Source of the DNA: Coptis chinensis
Lineage: Eukaryota; Streptophyta; Magnoliopsida; Ranunculales; Ranunculaceae
Assembly: GCA_015680905.1 (NCBI GenBank)
Contig: CM027377.1
Coordinates: 60,099,501 to 60,163,500 of the forward strand
Direction: 5' to 3'
Length of the DNA stretch: 64,000 nucleotides
Within the stretch, counting starts at the first letter, position 1. Each line of letters begins with the position of its first letter. The notes beneath the pieces were generated by a model. The model was not told the origin of the DNA and ran no database searches. It saw nothing but the letters and a program-made list of their open reading frames with translations. Below, piece after piece: positions 34,233 through 46,637 of the stretch. Both the position numbers and the translations under genes were made by a program.

Positions 34233-37200
34233 ATGGCTCCCAAGATGTTAAATGTTAAGTTCGAAGTAGAGAAGTTTAATGGGAAGAATAATTTTGGGAT
34301 TTGGAGAATCCAAGTAAGGGACATCCTCATCCAACAAGGTTTGTATAAGGCTTTAAAGGGGATTAAATCTAAGGTGGCGAGTATGAGTGATGATGATTGG
34401 GAAGAGTTCGATCTACAGGCTTGTTCATCAATCCAGCTGTGTCTTGCTAATGAGGTTATGTATAGTGTGATGGGAGAAGATACCGCTGCCGGTATTCGGC
34501 TCAAGCTAGAGTCTATGTATATGACCAAGAGCATGACTAACAAGATGTATCTTAAGAAGCGTCTTTATCGGTACATGATGGTGGATGGTTCAACGATGCA
34601 AAAGCACGTTACTGAGTTCCGTCGACGCCTAGCGGATTATTTGAATGTTGGCACGAAAATGGATGATGAGGATCAAGCGACATGTTTAATATTCTCTTTG
34701 CCAGATAGCTATGAGCATCTAATGACTAACTTTATGAACAGAGAAGATGTAGATCTCGACGAAGTTCAAACTGCACTTCTTTCTTATGAGTTGATGAAGA
34801 AGACATGAGTTGAGAATAACATTGATGCAGGACAGGGGCTAGTGGCAAGAGGAAATTCATATGAACAGAATTCTACAAGCAATGAGAATTCTAGGTCAAA
34901 GTCAAAGAAGCCTTTAAAACATGTACAGTGCTACAATTGCGATGAAAAGGGACATTATGCAAGAAATTGTCCTCACCCGAAGAAAGAGAACAAGAGAGAT
35001 CGATGGTCAGAAGAAAGGTAAGGCAAAAATTGAGGCAAGTTATGCTTCAAGCTCTGAAGGGGATGAGTTCAGTCTCTGTGTATCCACACAAGACTATATG
35101 ACCGAAAGGTGGATTCTTGATTCCGGATGTTCCTATCATATGTGCCCGAATAAAAAGTGGTTTACTTCTTATGAGAGCATTGATGGTGGTTCCGTTTTGA
35201 TGGGTAATGACGTTGCTTGTAGTAAGACGGTAGGAATTGGAACTATATGGGTCAAGATGTATGATGGTGTAATGAGGACTTTAACCGATGTGAGACATGT
35301 TCCTGAGCTAAAGAAAAGTCGTATTTCTCTTGGTACCTTAGATTCCAAAGGCCACAAGTTTGTAGGAGAAGGTGGAGTTCTAAATATTGTTAATGGCTCT
35401 TCAGTTGTTATGAAAGGTAAAAAATATAGAACCTTGTATACTCTGATAGGTAGTACGGTGATAGGCGATGTAGCAATGGGTGGATGTAGTAATGATTATG
35501 AGTGCACTAAGATATGACATATGTGTTTAAGGCATATGAGTGAAAAGGGTTTGTCTAAGTTGTGCAAGCGAGGGTTCTTAAAGAATTTGAAGAAGCCAAG
35601 TATGGGGTCTATGAGCATTGTGTCTATGGGAAGTAGTGCAGAGTCAAGTTCAAGTCAAGCAAGCACACGACAACAGGCATCCTTGACTATGTGCATACGG
35701 ATATTTGGGGACCCTCCAGGGTGCCTTCAAAGGGAGGTAACCGTTATTATGTCTCATTCATTGATGATCATACTCGCTATGTGTGGTTGTATATGATAAA
35801 ATCAAAAGATGAAGTGTTTGAGACATTTAAGAAGTGGAAGGCAAGGGTTAAGAATCGCACAGATAGGAAGGTAAATACATTACGGTCTGACAATGGTACT
35901 GAGTATACCTATGGACCTTTCCAAGAGTTTTGTGTAGGCAATGGGAATTGCCGCATTAATCGATCGAGGGGGCACGCCATAGCAGAATGGAATGGCAGAA
36001 AGGATGAATAGAACCTTGCTTGAAAGAGCGAGATGTTTGTTGTCTAATGCCAGTCTAAGCAAAGAGTATTGGGCAGACGCAGTGTCCATGGCATGTTACC
36101 TGTATAATAGGTCACCAGTTCCAGATATAGATTGCAAGACACCTTATGAGGTGTGGTCAGGTAACCCAGCTGATTATAGTATTTTGCGAGTGTTTGGATC
36201 GACAGCTTACTACCATGTGAGGGAAAGTAAGCTAGATCCTAGAGCTAAGAAGACCATATTCTTAGGCTTCGCAAATGGGGTAAAGGGATACAGATTGTGG
36301 TGTCTAGAAGACCACAAGTTCCTGGTCAGTAGAGATGTTACCTTTTATGAGACTTCCGTATTATCTTTCAGTAAGCCGGAAGTAGCTGGGCAGAATGGTG
36401 AGTCTATAGAAGTTCAAGCTACTGAGCTTGAGTTATTCGATGCGCCAGATATTTGGTTAGATCATGATGAGGTAACAAATCATGGAACCACACAAGACGG
36501 GGAAGAAGATCAAGAGCATCCGCGAACTTGTAGTGGTGACCCCTAGGCCAAAGAGACAAGTTAAAAGAAGTACACAAGTATGGGCACAAGAAGCGGTTAA
36601 ACACTATGGTCAGGTGGATTTAGTGGCATATGCACTGAATATCGAAAATGATGAGCCAGATAGCTTCAAGGAAGCTGTTAAAGATGCTCATTACAGAGAT
36701 TGGTTGGTAGCTATGCAAGTAGAGATAGAATCTCTTGATAAAAATCACACATGGGACCTAGTTTTATTGCCAAAGGGCAAAATGACTATCAGCAATAAAT
36801 GGGTGTTCAGAAAGAAAGAGGTCCTTCCTGAGTTCGACAGTACTGGGTACAAGGCAAGAGTGGTAGCAAAGGGTTTTTCACAGAAGGAAGGAGACGACTA
36901 CAATGAGGTATTTTCCTCGGTGGTCAAACATACGTCCATTCGTGTGTTATTGAGTTTAGTTGCTCACTTCGACTTGGAGTTAGAGCAACTTGATGTGAAA
37001 ACAGATTTCTTGCTTGGGGACTTGAAGGAAGAGATCTATATGAGACAACCTGAAGGGTTTGTCGTTGCTGAGAAAGAAGATCATGTATATAAATTGAATC
37101 GGTCATTGTACGGGTTAAAGCAATCGCCCAGGCAATGGTACAAGCGCTTTGACACGTTCATGATGCAACATGAGTACACCCGAAGTAAGTATGATTATTG

Positions 37201-38220
37201 TGTTTACTTTCGTAGGCTTCGTGGTAATGACTTCATCTATCTCCTGCTTTATGTGGATGGCATACTTATTGCTTCCAAAAACATGGTGGAGATAGACAAG
37301 TTGAAATCTCAACTTAGCTCTGAGTTTGAGATGAAAGACTTAGGTGGAGCCAAGAAGATACTGGGCATGGAGATTGACAGAGATAGGCAGAATCGACAAA
37401 TAGTTGTATCTCAGAAGAAATACCTTCAGAAAATACTTTCGCATTTTGGTATGGAGAATGCAAAGTTGGTTTCTATGCCTTTAGCTGGGCATTTTAGGCT
37501 TTCAACTAAGTTCTCTCCTAGTTCGGTGGAGGAACAAAAGCATATAGAACATGTTCCTTATGCGCTAATGCAGAGGGCAGTTTGATGTATGTTATGGTGT
37601 GCTGCGCCCGGACATTTCTTTCACGCGATTAGTGTTGTGCTTGTGTATATGGCTAATCCTGGGAAGCAGCATTGGGAGGTAGTGAAATGGGTATTAAGGT
37701 ACTTGAAGGGTACCTTGAATGTGGGATTAGTTTATGATGGAGGCACTTGTTATGTCAGTGGATATGTGGATTCAGATTATGCAGGTGATCTAGATAGATG
37801 ACGATCGACTACTGGTTATGTGTTTATGATGCATGGTGCACCGGTTAGTTGGAGGTCTATGCTTCTGCAGACTACATTGTTCTATCTACTACCGATCACG
37901 AGTATATGGCGATGGCGAGGCAAATGAAAGAGGCATTATGGCTTCGAGGTCTTCTGGATGATATGAGTATTGAGCAGAACAGTGTTACTTTGCATTGTGA
38001 TAGTTAGAGTGCTATTCATTTGGCGAAAAACCAGTTTCATCATGCTCAGACCAAGCATATTGATGTCCGTTATCACTTTATACGTGATGTCATTGAGGAT
38101 GGTGATGTAGCACTTGAGAAAGTGGACACCCTTGACAATCCTGCTGATATGCTGACTAAGGTTGTCACCGGAGTTAAGTTCCAACACTGTTTGGACTTGC
38201 TCCAAATCCTACATGCTTGA
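34233..38220 (+). pseudogene. gag-pol: copia gag-pol polyprotein (broken)
   Basis: Starts at ATG 34233 (MAPKMLNVKFEVEKFNGKNN), a UBN2-type gag. A TGA at 34806 interrupts it, then a CCHC knuckle (CYNCDEKGHYARNC, from 34929). Protease: ILDSGCSYHM near 35115. Integrase: HTDIWGPSRV and LRSDNGTEY (35691-35910), followed by a frame change. RT at about 36780-37500 with KWVFRKK, QLDVKTDFL and LYGLKQSPRQWYKRF; the catalytic YVDD reads YVDG at 37250-37261, losing an essential Asp. RNase H from 37620 (GYVDSDYAGD) to 38220 is broken by stops. Several frameshifts and stops, so inactive. Confidence 0.9.
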
Positions 38221-38329
38221 TAGAGCCCTTTGTGGGCATGACCCTTAGGGGCGGATGAACTGCGAGTTTCTAGATGGATGTGTTCTTGCTGAATGTGTTC
38301 AGCTTGGTTTTATATGTTAAAACCTCACC

Positions 38330-38340
38330 GAGGTGGAGAA
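38330..38340 (+). other. polypurine tract of the copia element
   Basis: gaggtggagaa lies one base before the 3' LTR. Confidence 0.75.
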
Positions 38341-38341
38341 T

Positions 38342-38899
38342 TGTAGAGAAAAAAGATGTTTTCTCATTCTGGTGTGAAGGGCGCAACCCGCGCTCTATTT
38401 ACACTTGGGCAAGGCGAGACCCGCGCTCAACTTTGCCTAGTCGAGGGCACGACCCGCGCTCCACCGTATTTCATCACGAATTTGCCCTTTTTCGAAAGTT
38501 TTCTGAAATAGTATAAATATAGGTTTTTTCTGTAGAAACCTAACTTTTCCAAAACAAAGAAAGAGAGAGATTATAAGTGAGCAATTATTTGTGAGTTGAG
38601 TGTTCATTCTTTGTGAGTAAATTGAGAGACTTGTAATCTGTTACTCCGGACATCTAGTAAAGCTTGGAACTTGCAGTGTGAAAGTAGGCAAATTGCCGAA
38701 CCACGATATATCTTGTCTTGTGGTTTGTTCTTCTTTTACATTAATTGTTTTACTTTAGATACTTGTTATTTGATATTGAGAAGTGTTGGGATTAGTTTGG
38801 AGGGTGTTGAAATCTTGTCTAGTAAGAAGGATCGATCCTTGTGTAGGATTGATCTATTATAGTGGGTAACGTTGTTTCCGCAGTGTTATATTGACAACA
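38342..38899 (+). repeat. 3' LTR of the copia element
   Basis: 558 bp, TGTAGAGAAA to TTGACAACA. It preserves the empty site of the MITE found in the 5' LTR. Confidence 0.92.
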
Positions 38900-39012
38900 A
38901 AATGACTTGTCGTAGCTCATATGCATTTTGCACCCAATTAGGCTACATGAGCAATACCACATTACCACTCGCTACTTGGTGTGAATGATATGACGCATGA
39001 TGTGTTGGTTTT

Positions 39013-39757
39013 ATGGCTTCTATCATAATCAATAGTCTTATTAATGTGAACACTTGCAGGGACCTTATAGATTTATTCATGGACTGGTACAATTGTTCAG
39101 AAGAAGATAAAAGGCTGAAAAGCCTGTATTGCTGCTATCTTCTTATTTATGATATATGGTGGTACAGGAACAAAGTGAGGATTGAAGGGGTTGGTATATC
39201 TAGCCAATCCATCTGGCATCTTTCCCTGCGAGAATGGAATACTTGTCTCAAAGCTTATGAAGAATCTGTTAATCAAGATCACCCTATAACACCTATTGTA
39301 GGAGTGGTAACTCAAGATATATAACCTCTGGCCTAAGATCTCCTTTGATGCATCTTTTAACAGGTTACTGAATATACATAATCAGCTGGGGCATGTTGTT
39401 CTCTTGAAAATGGGTATATGTTAGTTGTTGCATACTCAACATTTCAAGCTACTAGTGCTGAGCAGGATGAATTCTTGGCAGCAGAAGTGGCTCTGAAGTT
39501 GGTAGAGAAGCTGGAGTTGTCAGAAGTCCAGATTCAGGGAGATAACAAGTCTTTAATTAGTTGAAGCTGAAACAGAAGACTCCTCTCCTACAGATTGGAA
39601 CTAACTGCAGCCTTAGTCTTAGATTAACTAATTTTGTCTGTAAATGGATTCCTAGATATTCTAATGGGGAGGCACATAGTTTGGTTAAATGGGCATCTGC
39701 GAATGTCAGGAACATACCTATCCTTTCGTCTTTAAAACAACAACAACAACAACAATG
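39013..39757 (+). pseudogene. LINE (L1-type) 3' remnant with RNase H domain
   Basis: A first piece (39013-39324) has SLYCCYLLIYDIWWYRNKV, like the region downstream of RT in plant LINE ORF2. After several stops a second piece reads EQDEFLAAEVALKLVEKLEL, VQIQGDNKSL and CKWIPRYSNGEAHSLVKWA, the RVT_3-type RNase H found at the C-terminus of plant L1 ORF2 and in related host remnants. It ends in a CAA microsatellite (39739-39757), a plausible LINE tail. RT and endonuclease are absent, so it is 5'-truncated. Confidence 0.75.
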
Positions 39758-39759
39758 AC

Positions 39760-40994
39760 GATAGAAATTGTGTCACTATGTTGCATACATATGATAGAAT
39801 CTTTGTTGTTCCCTAAAATAACATGTGCATCACACATTCAAATGAAATTTGGCTGCTAGAATCTCTTGAACAAATAAATCGTCAACAAGCCTTATTTGGG
39901 CGTACTATACATATGCATATTTAAGTCCATATACGCATGCAAAAATAACATGTTGCATCACACTTGCTCTACCAAAGTAATCCATTAACCAAATAATGCG
40001 ATTTAAACTCATTCTTGCATACAACTAGATAACTAAGAAAAGATGCAGGTCTCACCTGATTTAATTAAACCAGAAACCATTTAGTATATTTTTTGCCTAA
40101 GGATAAGTCCAATGGTGCGCCAAAACAGTAAATATGACGGAAATTCTGATCCAATGGTGTGTCAAAACACTAACCCACCAACACTATTGGTATAAGTTTA
40201 CCTATATATAGAGCGAGTTTTAGCGGAATGGCGTATGCTCTACCCGCCACTGACAATGACGAGCATAAAATAAAACCCCACATAATTGATTTTCAAGAAT
40301 CTAATTTAGTCAAATTTACTTTTATATCCGTAAAGGACTAGATTATCAAATATATCCGGGATGCGACCATTTTGTTAAATCAAATATATCATTAATGGAC
40401 CACAATATCAGAACAACAAAATGCTTTAATTGCTATAAATAGGCTAGCATCTATCTAGCATCGTCTGTGACTTCCACTAGAATTGGATCTTATCACCTTC
40501 TGATTCATTTTTTGTTTGTTTGTTAAAGTTTTCACATTATGATTCTAAATTGGAAGATGGAGATGTAGAACTAAGATTATGTGATCCTTTTATTTTTTAA
40601 AAATTTTGATCATTTTCCTTTTCTGTAATTTTTTTTCCCTAATTAGTATCAAGGTACTGAAAGCATCAATCACTATACTCTCTTGGGGTGCCTCTTAAGG
40701 AGAAAGGATATTTGATTCTCAGGATGATAATTGCACTTTAAACGACTTCTCACACCATTGCCTATAGATACTATTGAACTAAACGAGCTGGTGTGTATTG
40801 TTACACGAGCTTTTGGTGTGTAGATAGTAGAACACACCATGATCGTGGGTGTGTATCCAAAGTGGTGTGTACAAATGAGGGATTCTAATATCTTACTATA
40901 TAGAAATATATGGGGTCTGATGAATAGTGGTGTGGTATAAATTATGGTGTAAAAAGTATGGTAAACGAAACTTGCTCATATATATATATATGGG
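39760..40994. other. intergenic, possible unresolved MITE remnants
   Basis: Contains strings such as ccaatggtgcgccaaaac and ccaatggtgtgtcaaaac (40110-40165) that look like inner repeats of a MITE, but no clean termini or TSDs were found. No gene recognised. Confidence 0.4.
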
Positions 40995-41638
40995 GCTGGC
41001 TACCTTGACAGCTCCAATTGATAGCTAATCTTGACTGCCCACCACATACACTAGATTATAGTCCATCCAACGTCCAGATCTTGATCTCATTTAACAAAGG
41101 AATTAGGGAGGGTAACTTAGTCATTTGACTTTCTATTCTAAAAAAAACTCACGAACAAACCACCCGACTCTTCTTCCCCTTCCACCCAAGAAAACCGATC
41201 TCTCCCAACAAATCCCAGCTCTTGTCCTTCCACCCAACAAAATCAATCTCTCCCAACAAATCCCAACTGAGAGCTTGATGAACTCTCTCTCCCTCTACAT
41301 AAAATCTTCAACCGCTCTCCTCACCTAAAGAAAACAATAATTCAAGTTTAAAACTTTTTACCTTTTTGGTGAGTTATTTCTATTTTGTTTTAGTGTATCA
41401 AATGTTAGGAAGAAACCCACCCACCCACCTTTCACATTTTTCATTTTTTCTAGTGTTTGTGTGTGGTTAGTTTAATAGGCGCACGCCTATAGATAGAGCA
41501 CAACTAATAGGCGCACGCCCACATTTAATTACTGTCTAATTTTTTTAAGAGTTAAAATTGGAAATTTAATATGGGAGTCGCTTGATATTTATTTCATTAT
41601 GGTTATGCATTTATTCCGTTTGATATTTTCCTCGCTTT

Positions 41639-42690
41639 TTGAATTTTCTAGAAATAGAAGGGAATGTTAGAGCTGTTGACGGGTCTTCTTCTCATTGTAC
41701 TGATTCCCAAAGTAAAGATGTCGAGATATTAGTTGCTCCACACTTAGGTATGAAGTTTAATAGTGTTGATGAAGCAAAGACTTACTATAGAGAGTTTGGT
41801 AAACAAGAGGGATTTGAGATTCATGTTTGAACTACAGATAAAAAACAAACTGGTGTGGAATTGCCTTCTAGTTGTCTATTGGTTTGCTCATGTGAGGGGG
41901 TCCATAACAAGAAAGAAGAAAGTAAAGGTGTAGCTTTGAGAAATACTTTGACTGTTAGGTGTGGTTGCCAAGCTAGAATGCGAGTTACAAAAAGAAAACT
42001 TGAAAATATATATGATGTGAGCTTTGCTGCAAACAACCATAGCCACATTTTTGTCTCTCCATCAAAGAGACAGTATATGAAAGGTAACAAAAATATGCCT
42101 GAAGCTGCGAAGTATTTGATAGAGGTTTTTCATGACAACGGTATACCTGTAGGGAAAGTGGTAGACGTTTTTCATGGGGATGCGATTGGGTTTAGGAGAA
42201 AGCATTGTTGGAACCACCATTATGGTTTGACGAGAAAAATGCCTAAAGACAATGATGCTAGTGCTGTACTTCACTATTTTAGGCAAAAGAGTGCTGAAAA
42301 TCCTCAGTTCTACTGTGCCATTCAATTAGAAACAAAAGGGTGCAGTAAATTTCTTTTGGATTGATGGAAGGTCCCATGCCCAATATGAGTACTTTGGAGA
42401 TGTCGTATCTTTTGATACAACATATAGAACTAATGTTTATAGTATGCCTTTTGCCCCTTTTACTGGAGTCAACCACCACATGCAGTCTATTCAGTTTGGT
42501 TGTGACCTGCTACTTGATGAGACAGAAGAGACATTTGTGTGGTTGTTTCAGACATGGCTTGTAGCTATGGCTGGTCGTCCACCAACTTCAATGCTTACTG
42601 ACCAAGATTTAGCGATGACTGCAACAATTAGAATAGTTTTCCCTGCTACTCGACATCGATTTTGTCTTTGGCACATCGATTTTGTCTTTT
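41639..42690 (+). pseudogene. FAR1/FHY3-like MULE transposase fragment
   Basis: The N-terminal FAR1 DNA-binding domain is visible: GMKFNSVDEAKTYYREFGK, RCGCQARMRV and NNHSHIFVSPSK, with Cys/His zinc-binding positions. The MULE transposase core follows: YFGDVVSFDTTY (first catalytic Asp), PFTGVNHHMQSIQFGC, MLTDQDLAM (second Asp) and TRHRFCLWHI. It is broken by TGA at about 41828, a frameshift near 42340 and a C-terminal truncation near 42690, where catcgattttgtcttt is duplicated. FAR1 and FHY3 are domesticated members of this group. This copy is a transposon relic, not a host gene. Confidence 0.85.
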
Positions 42691-42904
42691 GCACCCTCTC
42701 GGGCCCTAAATCTATCGTTTAGGCTTTCAAAATCACGTTTTTGCCGTTTTAGGAAAGTTTTATTTTTGCTACATCTTTTGATAGGAGAGTCCGTTTTCGA
42801 TTTGGTCGATTGGGTTAGTTCTATTTTGATTAGTAGTTTCTTAATATGTGGTTATCCCAAAACTTTCCATTTTTGGAAAATTTCGAGTTTTGTGGTAATC
42901 ATAT

Positions 42905-43345
42905 TAAGAGTTACCACAATTGGACTATGAACAGTGATATTAAGAGTTAATCATTTTGAGTTAATCATATTATGAGCTATGAACATTCTTTAATTTGTTC
43001 ATATCACAATTGGACTATGAACAGTGATTGTTCATAGTTCGGTAGCTATGAACACTCATTGTTCATAGCTATGAACACTCATTGTTATGAATATGGACTA
43101 GCTATGAACACTCATTGTTCATAGCTAGTCCATATTGTACGTACTATGAACACTCATTGTTCATAGCTAGTCCAATTGTAGTATGAACAAAGAATATTCA
43201 TAGCTCATGACTATGACTATGAACATTGATTGTTCATAGTACGTACAGTATGGATTATGAACACTCACTGTTCATAGTCCAATTGTGATATGAACAAAAA
43301 ATGTTCATAGCTCATGATTGTGGTATGAACAAAGAAGGGTTAATT
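42905..43345. repeat. array of short palindromes (tatgaaca...tgttcata)
   Basis: About ten imperfect hairpins of the type tatgaacactcattgttcat occur in tandem, some nested in larger inverted repeats such as ggactagctatgaacac and gttcatagctagtcc. They lie between the transposase fragment and the right TIR of the MULE. No open frame is maintained. Confidence 0.8.
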
Positions 43346-43617
43346 TGAGATACCCCCTTGTTTTGTGTTTTGCAATGAGAGGAGTGATTTTTCCTGATAA
43401 TAATATTATCTTTATTTTTGTGTTGGTCAACGGTTGAGATTAGATCATCTAATTTATTTTAGATCGACGGTCGAGATTAGATCTAACCATTTTGGTAGTC
43501 TTCCACACGTGCACAACTTATACGTTGTCGTGCACATCTTATACATTGTCGTATATAAGCTTATTCATTGTCGTATATAAACTTTCTCTGTTATATAGTG
43601 TTGTGCACAACTTATAC

Positions 43618-43722
43618 AGTGAGGTATGAACATTGATTGTTCATACCCCAAATAAGTATGAACAATGAGTGTTCATAGCTCATATTGGGTTATGAACAGT
43701 GATTGTTCATACCCCAAATAAG
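43618..43722. repeat. second cluster of the same palindromes
   Basis: Three further hairpins (gtatgaacattgattgttca and variants) separated by ccccaaataag, just before the sequence that copies the MULE subterminus. Confidence 0.75.
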
Positions 43723-44575
43723 AGAGGGTACAATGGTCATTTGACTTTCTATTCACAAAAAAAAAATTAGATCCACGAAAAAACCACAACCCCATTCTTC
43801 TTCCTCCTAACAAAAGCCATCTCTGCACAAAACTTCATAGTTGGGTATTGATTTGTGTATAATTCTTCAATTTGGAGATGGGTTTAATTTACCTTGGAGT
43901 TATCCTCATAAATATGAAGGTGATTCGGTTATATGTTCGAAGTATACACGGATGTGACCGAGCTTTTTCAAATTACTGGTTCGTATAAAAAATTGACCGA
44001 ATCCTTCTTAGAGTAAACCATCCATATTATACAACTTTTGTCAGGAAAAGGTCTAGTGGTCTCAAGCATGTTCGCACCAGTGAACTCCTCAAATGTACGA
44101 TAAGATGGGCATCACATGTTTTCATCTTTTGCTTCTATTGTTGAGCATTGATGTTTTTGTATCTCTTTGATTATATTGTTGAGTATGAGGTAATCAATTT
44201 TCAAATGAGTTCTTCAAACTTGATTGAGTTGGGTTTTAAGGGTTCAACTTTAATTATATTTTCCTTTTGATTCTTAAGATTTGATTGTGGGTTAACCGGT
44301 TCCATTGAGTTTTCAGGTAGAGTTTTAATGAAAAAACGTGGTGGTAGGTGTCCCTGTAGTGAGGAGAGAGAAAGAGAATGAGGAAGAAGAAAGAGGCGTC
44401 AGTTTTTACCCAATTTTCTAGTCTAATTTGTGAAAGAAAAATAAAATAACTATTGTACCCTCTCATATCTGCTTTGTGAAATTAGCACAAGATCTGGACG
44501 TTGGATCGGGTATAATTGAATGGACGTGATGAGCTATTTTCTCATGCAGAACTCATATAAGGGTCCCACTCAACA

Positions 44576-46190
44576 AACAAACCACACACCCTTCCCCACA
44601 TATTTATCTCCTTTATGTGGGACCTAACCATATATAAAAAAATAAATTCGATGTGGGTCCAAAAAAAAATGTGCCCACATGCAAAGAGGCTAGTATTTTT
44701 ATATAGGATGTGTTTCTTCAAAATATTCTCCTCAGTGACCTATGACAAATCAATATCTATTGTTATAGTCTATACTCTCCTAATAGTAGCATACTTTAAT
44801 TCTTAGAAGAATAGGACAACACTCTCTAGTAGAAATTATATAAAAAATAATAAAACATATGGACCCTATGCATATAAAAAGACCTTTTTTTCTTAGACAA
44901 AACATGTTATATTGATTAAGGGGTAAAAGTTGAATTTCAATGGGTAAAGTTATTGAAAATTCTATATGAACAAACTCTTTTGAACAAACCCTCTTGAACA
45001 ACATGACGTGGCAAGCATCACATGCCTTACTTAGCTACAACACTCCTCAAGTTGCAAAACATTTAATAAAATAAAATATAATAATAATAATAATAATCAT
45101 CAAACTCAAACCCCCATTCTCTCTCTCTCTACCTTCATACAACCCTCCATTTTCATCGATCCATGTGCGCCTCCAAATATGTTAGCATCATAAATGTTCC
45201 AAAAGTAAATATCGCTCTAGTCGCCAGCGATCAAATCAATTAGCTCTATACGACCAAAGTAAATTCAATAGTTGTTTTTCTACAAATTTTACTTTGAAAT
45301 TTATTCTATTTTTTTTCATCATCAACGGCGTTGTCTTTAGAGAATTGGAATAGTCATTGTTGGATACTGATGTAGTAATTATGGTTGTCATCGGAATTCG
45401 GTATGATGACTGTCGTCATTGTTGGATTTCAACACTACTAGTACTCTGGCATGTGCCCACGACACGTTTTTTTTTAAAACAAAACAGTGAAAGTGGTGCG
45501 AAGGGTTTAACTTTAACAAAATATTTTTGTCATTTTGTGCGAACAGTATTTTCCATGGCGCATTCGGCTTACTCGCCTACGCCTCTTTATAGTGTAGAAT
45601 AGATGATTGTAATTGACGTTGGAATTTTATAGTGATTGTAGTCGTCCTTGCCAAAATTTGATATCGTGAATGTCGTGGTTGTGTCGGTTATTCATTCTTA
45701 AAATTTCGTGCTTTACTTGGACTCACGTTGTGGTTGTGGCCAAGATAAATAGAGTTAAGCTTCCACTTTCTATATATCCACACATAAAACACCACTAATC
45801 TTTGCATTACACTTCGTATTACAGATTGGTTGTTTCTTGAACCAATTTTTACGTGTTTTACCTAAGAATCTGTGAAGGAGTAATATCCACATCCAATGGA
45901 TATCAAACACGTGTCCAGCACAATAAAACGACCAGCCAACCTCATATCCACGTCCTCCAAGCTCACTCCATAGTGACTCGACTAAAGGCAAGCGACCTAT
46001 GCAACTCGCACTCAGAGTGATGTCACCAACAACCGATTTCGGGTACTCGTCCTACGAGCTTGCTTTAAAGTGACTCGAGTAGAGTAGACGATCTCACTTA
46101 GAAGCAATCTCATCAGTACTCACTCTCCCCATCCCACAACGGATAGTAACGTATGTCTTTATGACTGTCATCAAGACCTAAGTTTTAGGT
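44576..46190. other. intergenic to LTR boundary, no gene recognised
   Basis: AT-rich DNA with an (ATA)n microsatellite near 45069-45096. The 5' end of the LTR ending at 46469 lies somewhere in or after this stretch but could not be placed, because no matching partner LTR is in the window. Confidence 0.45.
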
Positions 46191-46469
46191 ACGCATCACA
46201 GTAAATACCCATAACTTGCTTTCATGGCTCACAAGTGACCTGAAGACCTGGATTTGACCTGACACGGGAGAACGGAAGGCGTGGGCACCTTGTATATATA
46301 AAGAGGATGAGGAACTACGTCTGACCTGATTCAAGTCTCCCCCCAGTAGAAAGAACTTGATACGTAGGCAGTTCGTCCAAATGAACTTGGTCAAACCCAA
46401 TCAAACAATCCTTTCTCCCCCAAATTAATTGCCTACATCAGTAAGGTTAAACGAAATATAACCTTTACA
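46191..46469 (+). repeat. 3' part of the 5' LTR of a second Tat-type element
   Basis: A TATA box (tatatataaagagg, from about 46294) is followed by a ~170-bp R-U5 stretch ending cctttaca, directly before a canonical PBS. The LTR start is unresolved, so the left coordinate is nominal. Confidence 0.65.
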
Positions 46470-46487
46470 TTGGCGCCGTCAGTGGGG
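46470..46487 (+). other. primer-binding site of the second Tat-type element
   Basis: ttggcgccgtcagtgggg, a typical Tat-group PBS, directly adjacent to the LTR end. Confidence 0.8.
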
Positions 46488-46637
46488 AGATTTCTTGACT
46501 TCACAAACCTTCAAACAAAAAACTTCCAAACAAAATCTCAAGCCTATGAAGCATGGAAAGCCTCCAGGAGTAGATGAAGAGTATGGCCACCCAGATGGGA
46601 GCCATGAACGACAGGAAAAACCACACTAAAAAACCAG

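Larger units (their letters stand above)
33297..38899 (+). mobile_element. Ty1/copia LTR retrotransposon (TNT1/Tork-like)
   Basis: LTRs at 33297-34135 and 38342-38899, a tRNA-iMet PBS at 34138 and a purine tract before the 3' LTR. The TSD is aaacg (33292-33296) against aaatg (38900-38904), one transition apart. The order gag, protease, integrase, RT, RNase H is that of copia. By hand the LTRs differ at roughly 4% of positions, and the 5' LTR carries one extra GC-rich repeat unit and a MITE. The coding region is broken. Confidence 0.92.
40995..44575 (+). mobile_element. FAR1-type Mutator-like element (MULE) remnant
   Basis: Approximate ends. The left subterminus (41075-41140, with tccaacgtccagatcttg and gtcatttgactttctatt) recurs in reverse orientation near 44430-44510, giving long imperfect TIRs. 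A direct copy of part of it lies at 43730-43780. Inside are a FAR1/MULE transposase fragment and an array of small palindromes. Exact termini and TSD were not determined; more than one related insertion may be mixed here. Confidence 0.6.

Noticed and set aside
39013-39324. A host reverse transcriptase-like or RNase H gene
   Set aside because: Short, full of stops beyond 39324, and ending in a CAA tail typical of a truncated LINE.
41639-42690. A host FAR1/FHY3 light-signalling gene
   Set aside because: Stops, a frameshift, a C-terminal truncation and inverted transposon-like flanks point to a MULE relic.
42905-43345. CRISPR-like repeat array
   Set aside because: Spacing is irregular, the units are palindromes without unique spacers of constant length, and the genome is eukaryotic.
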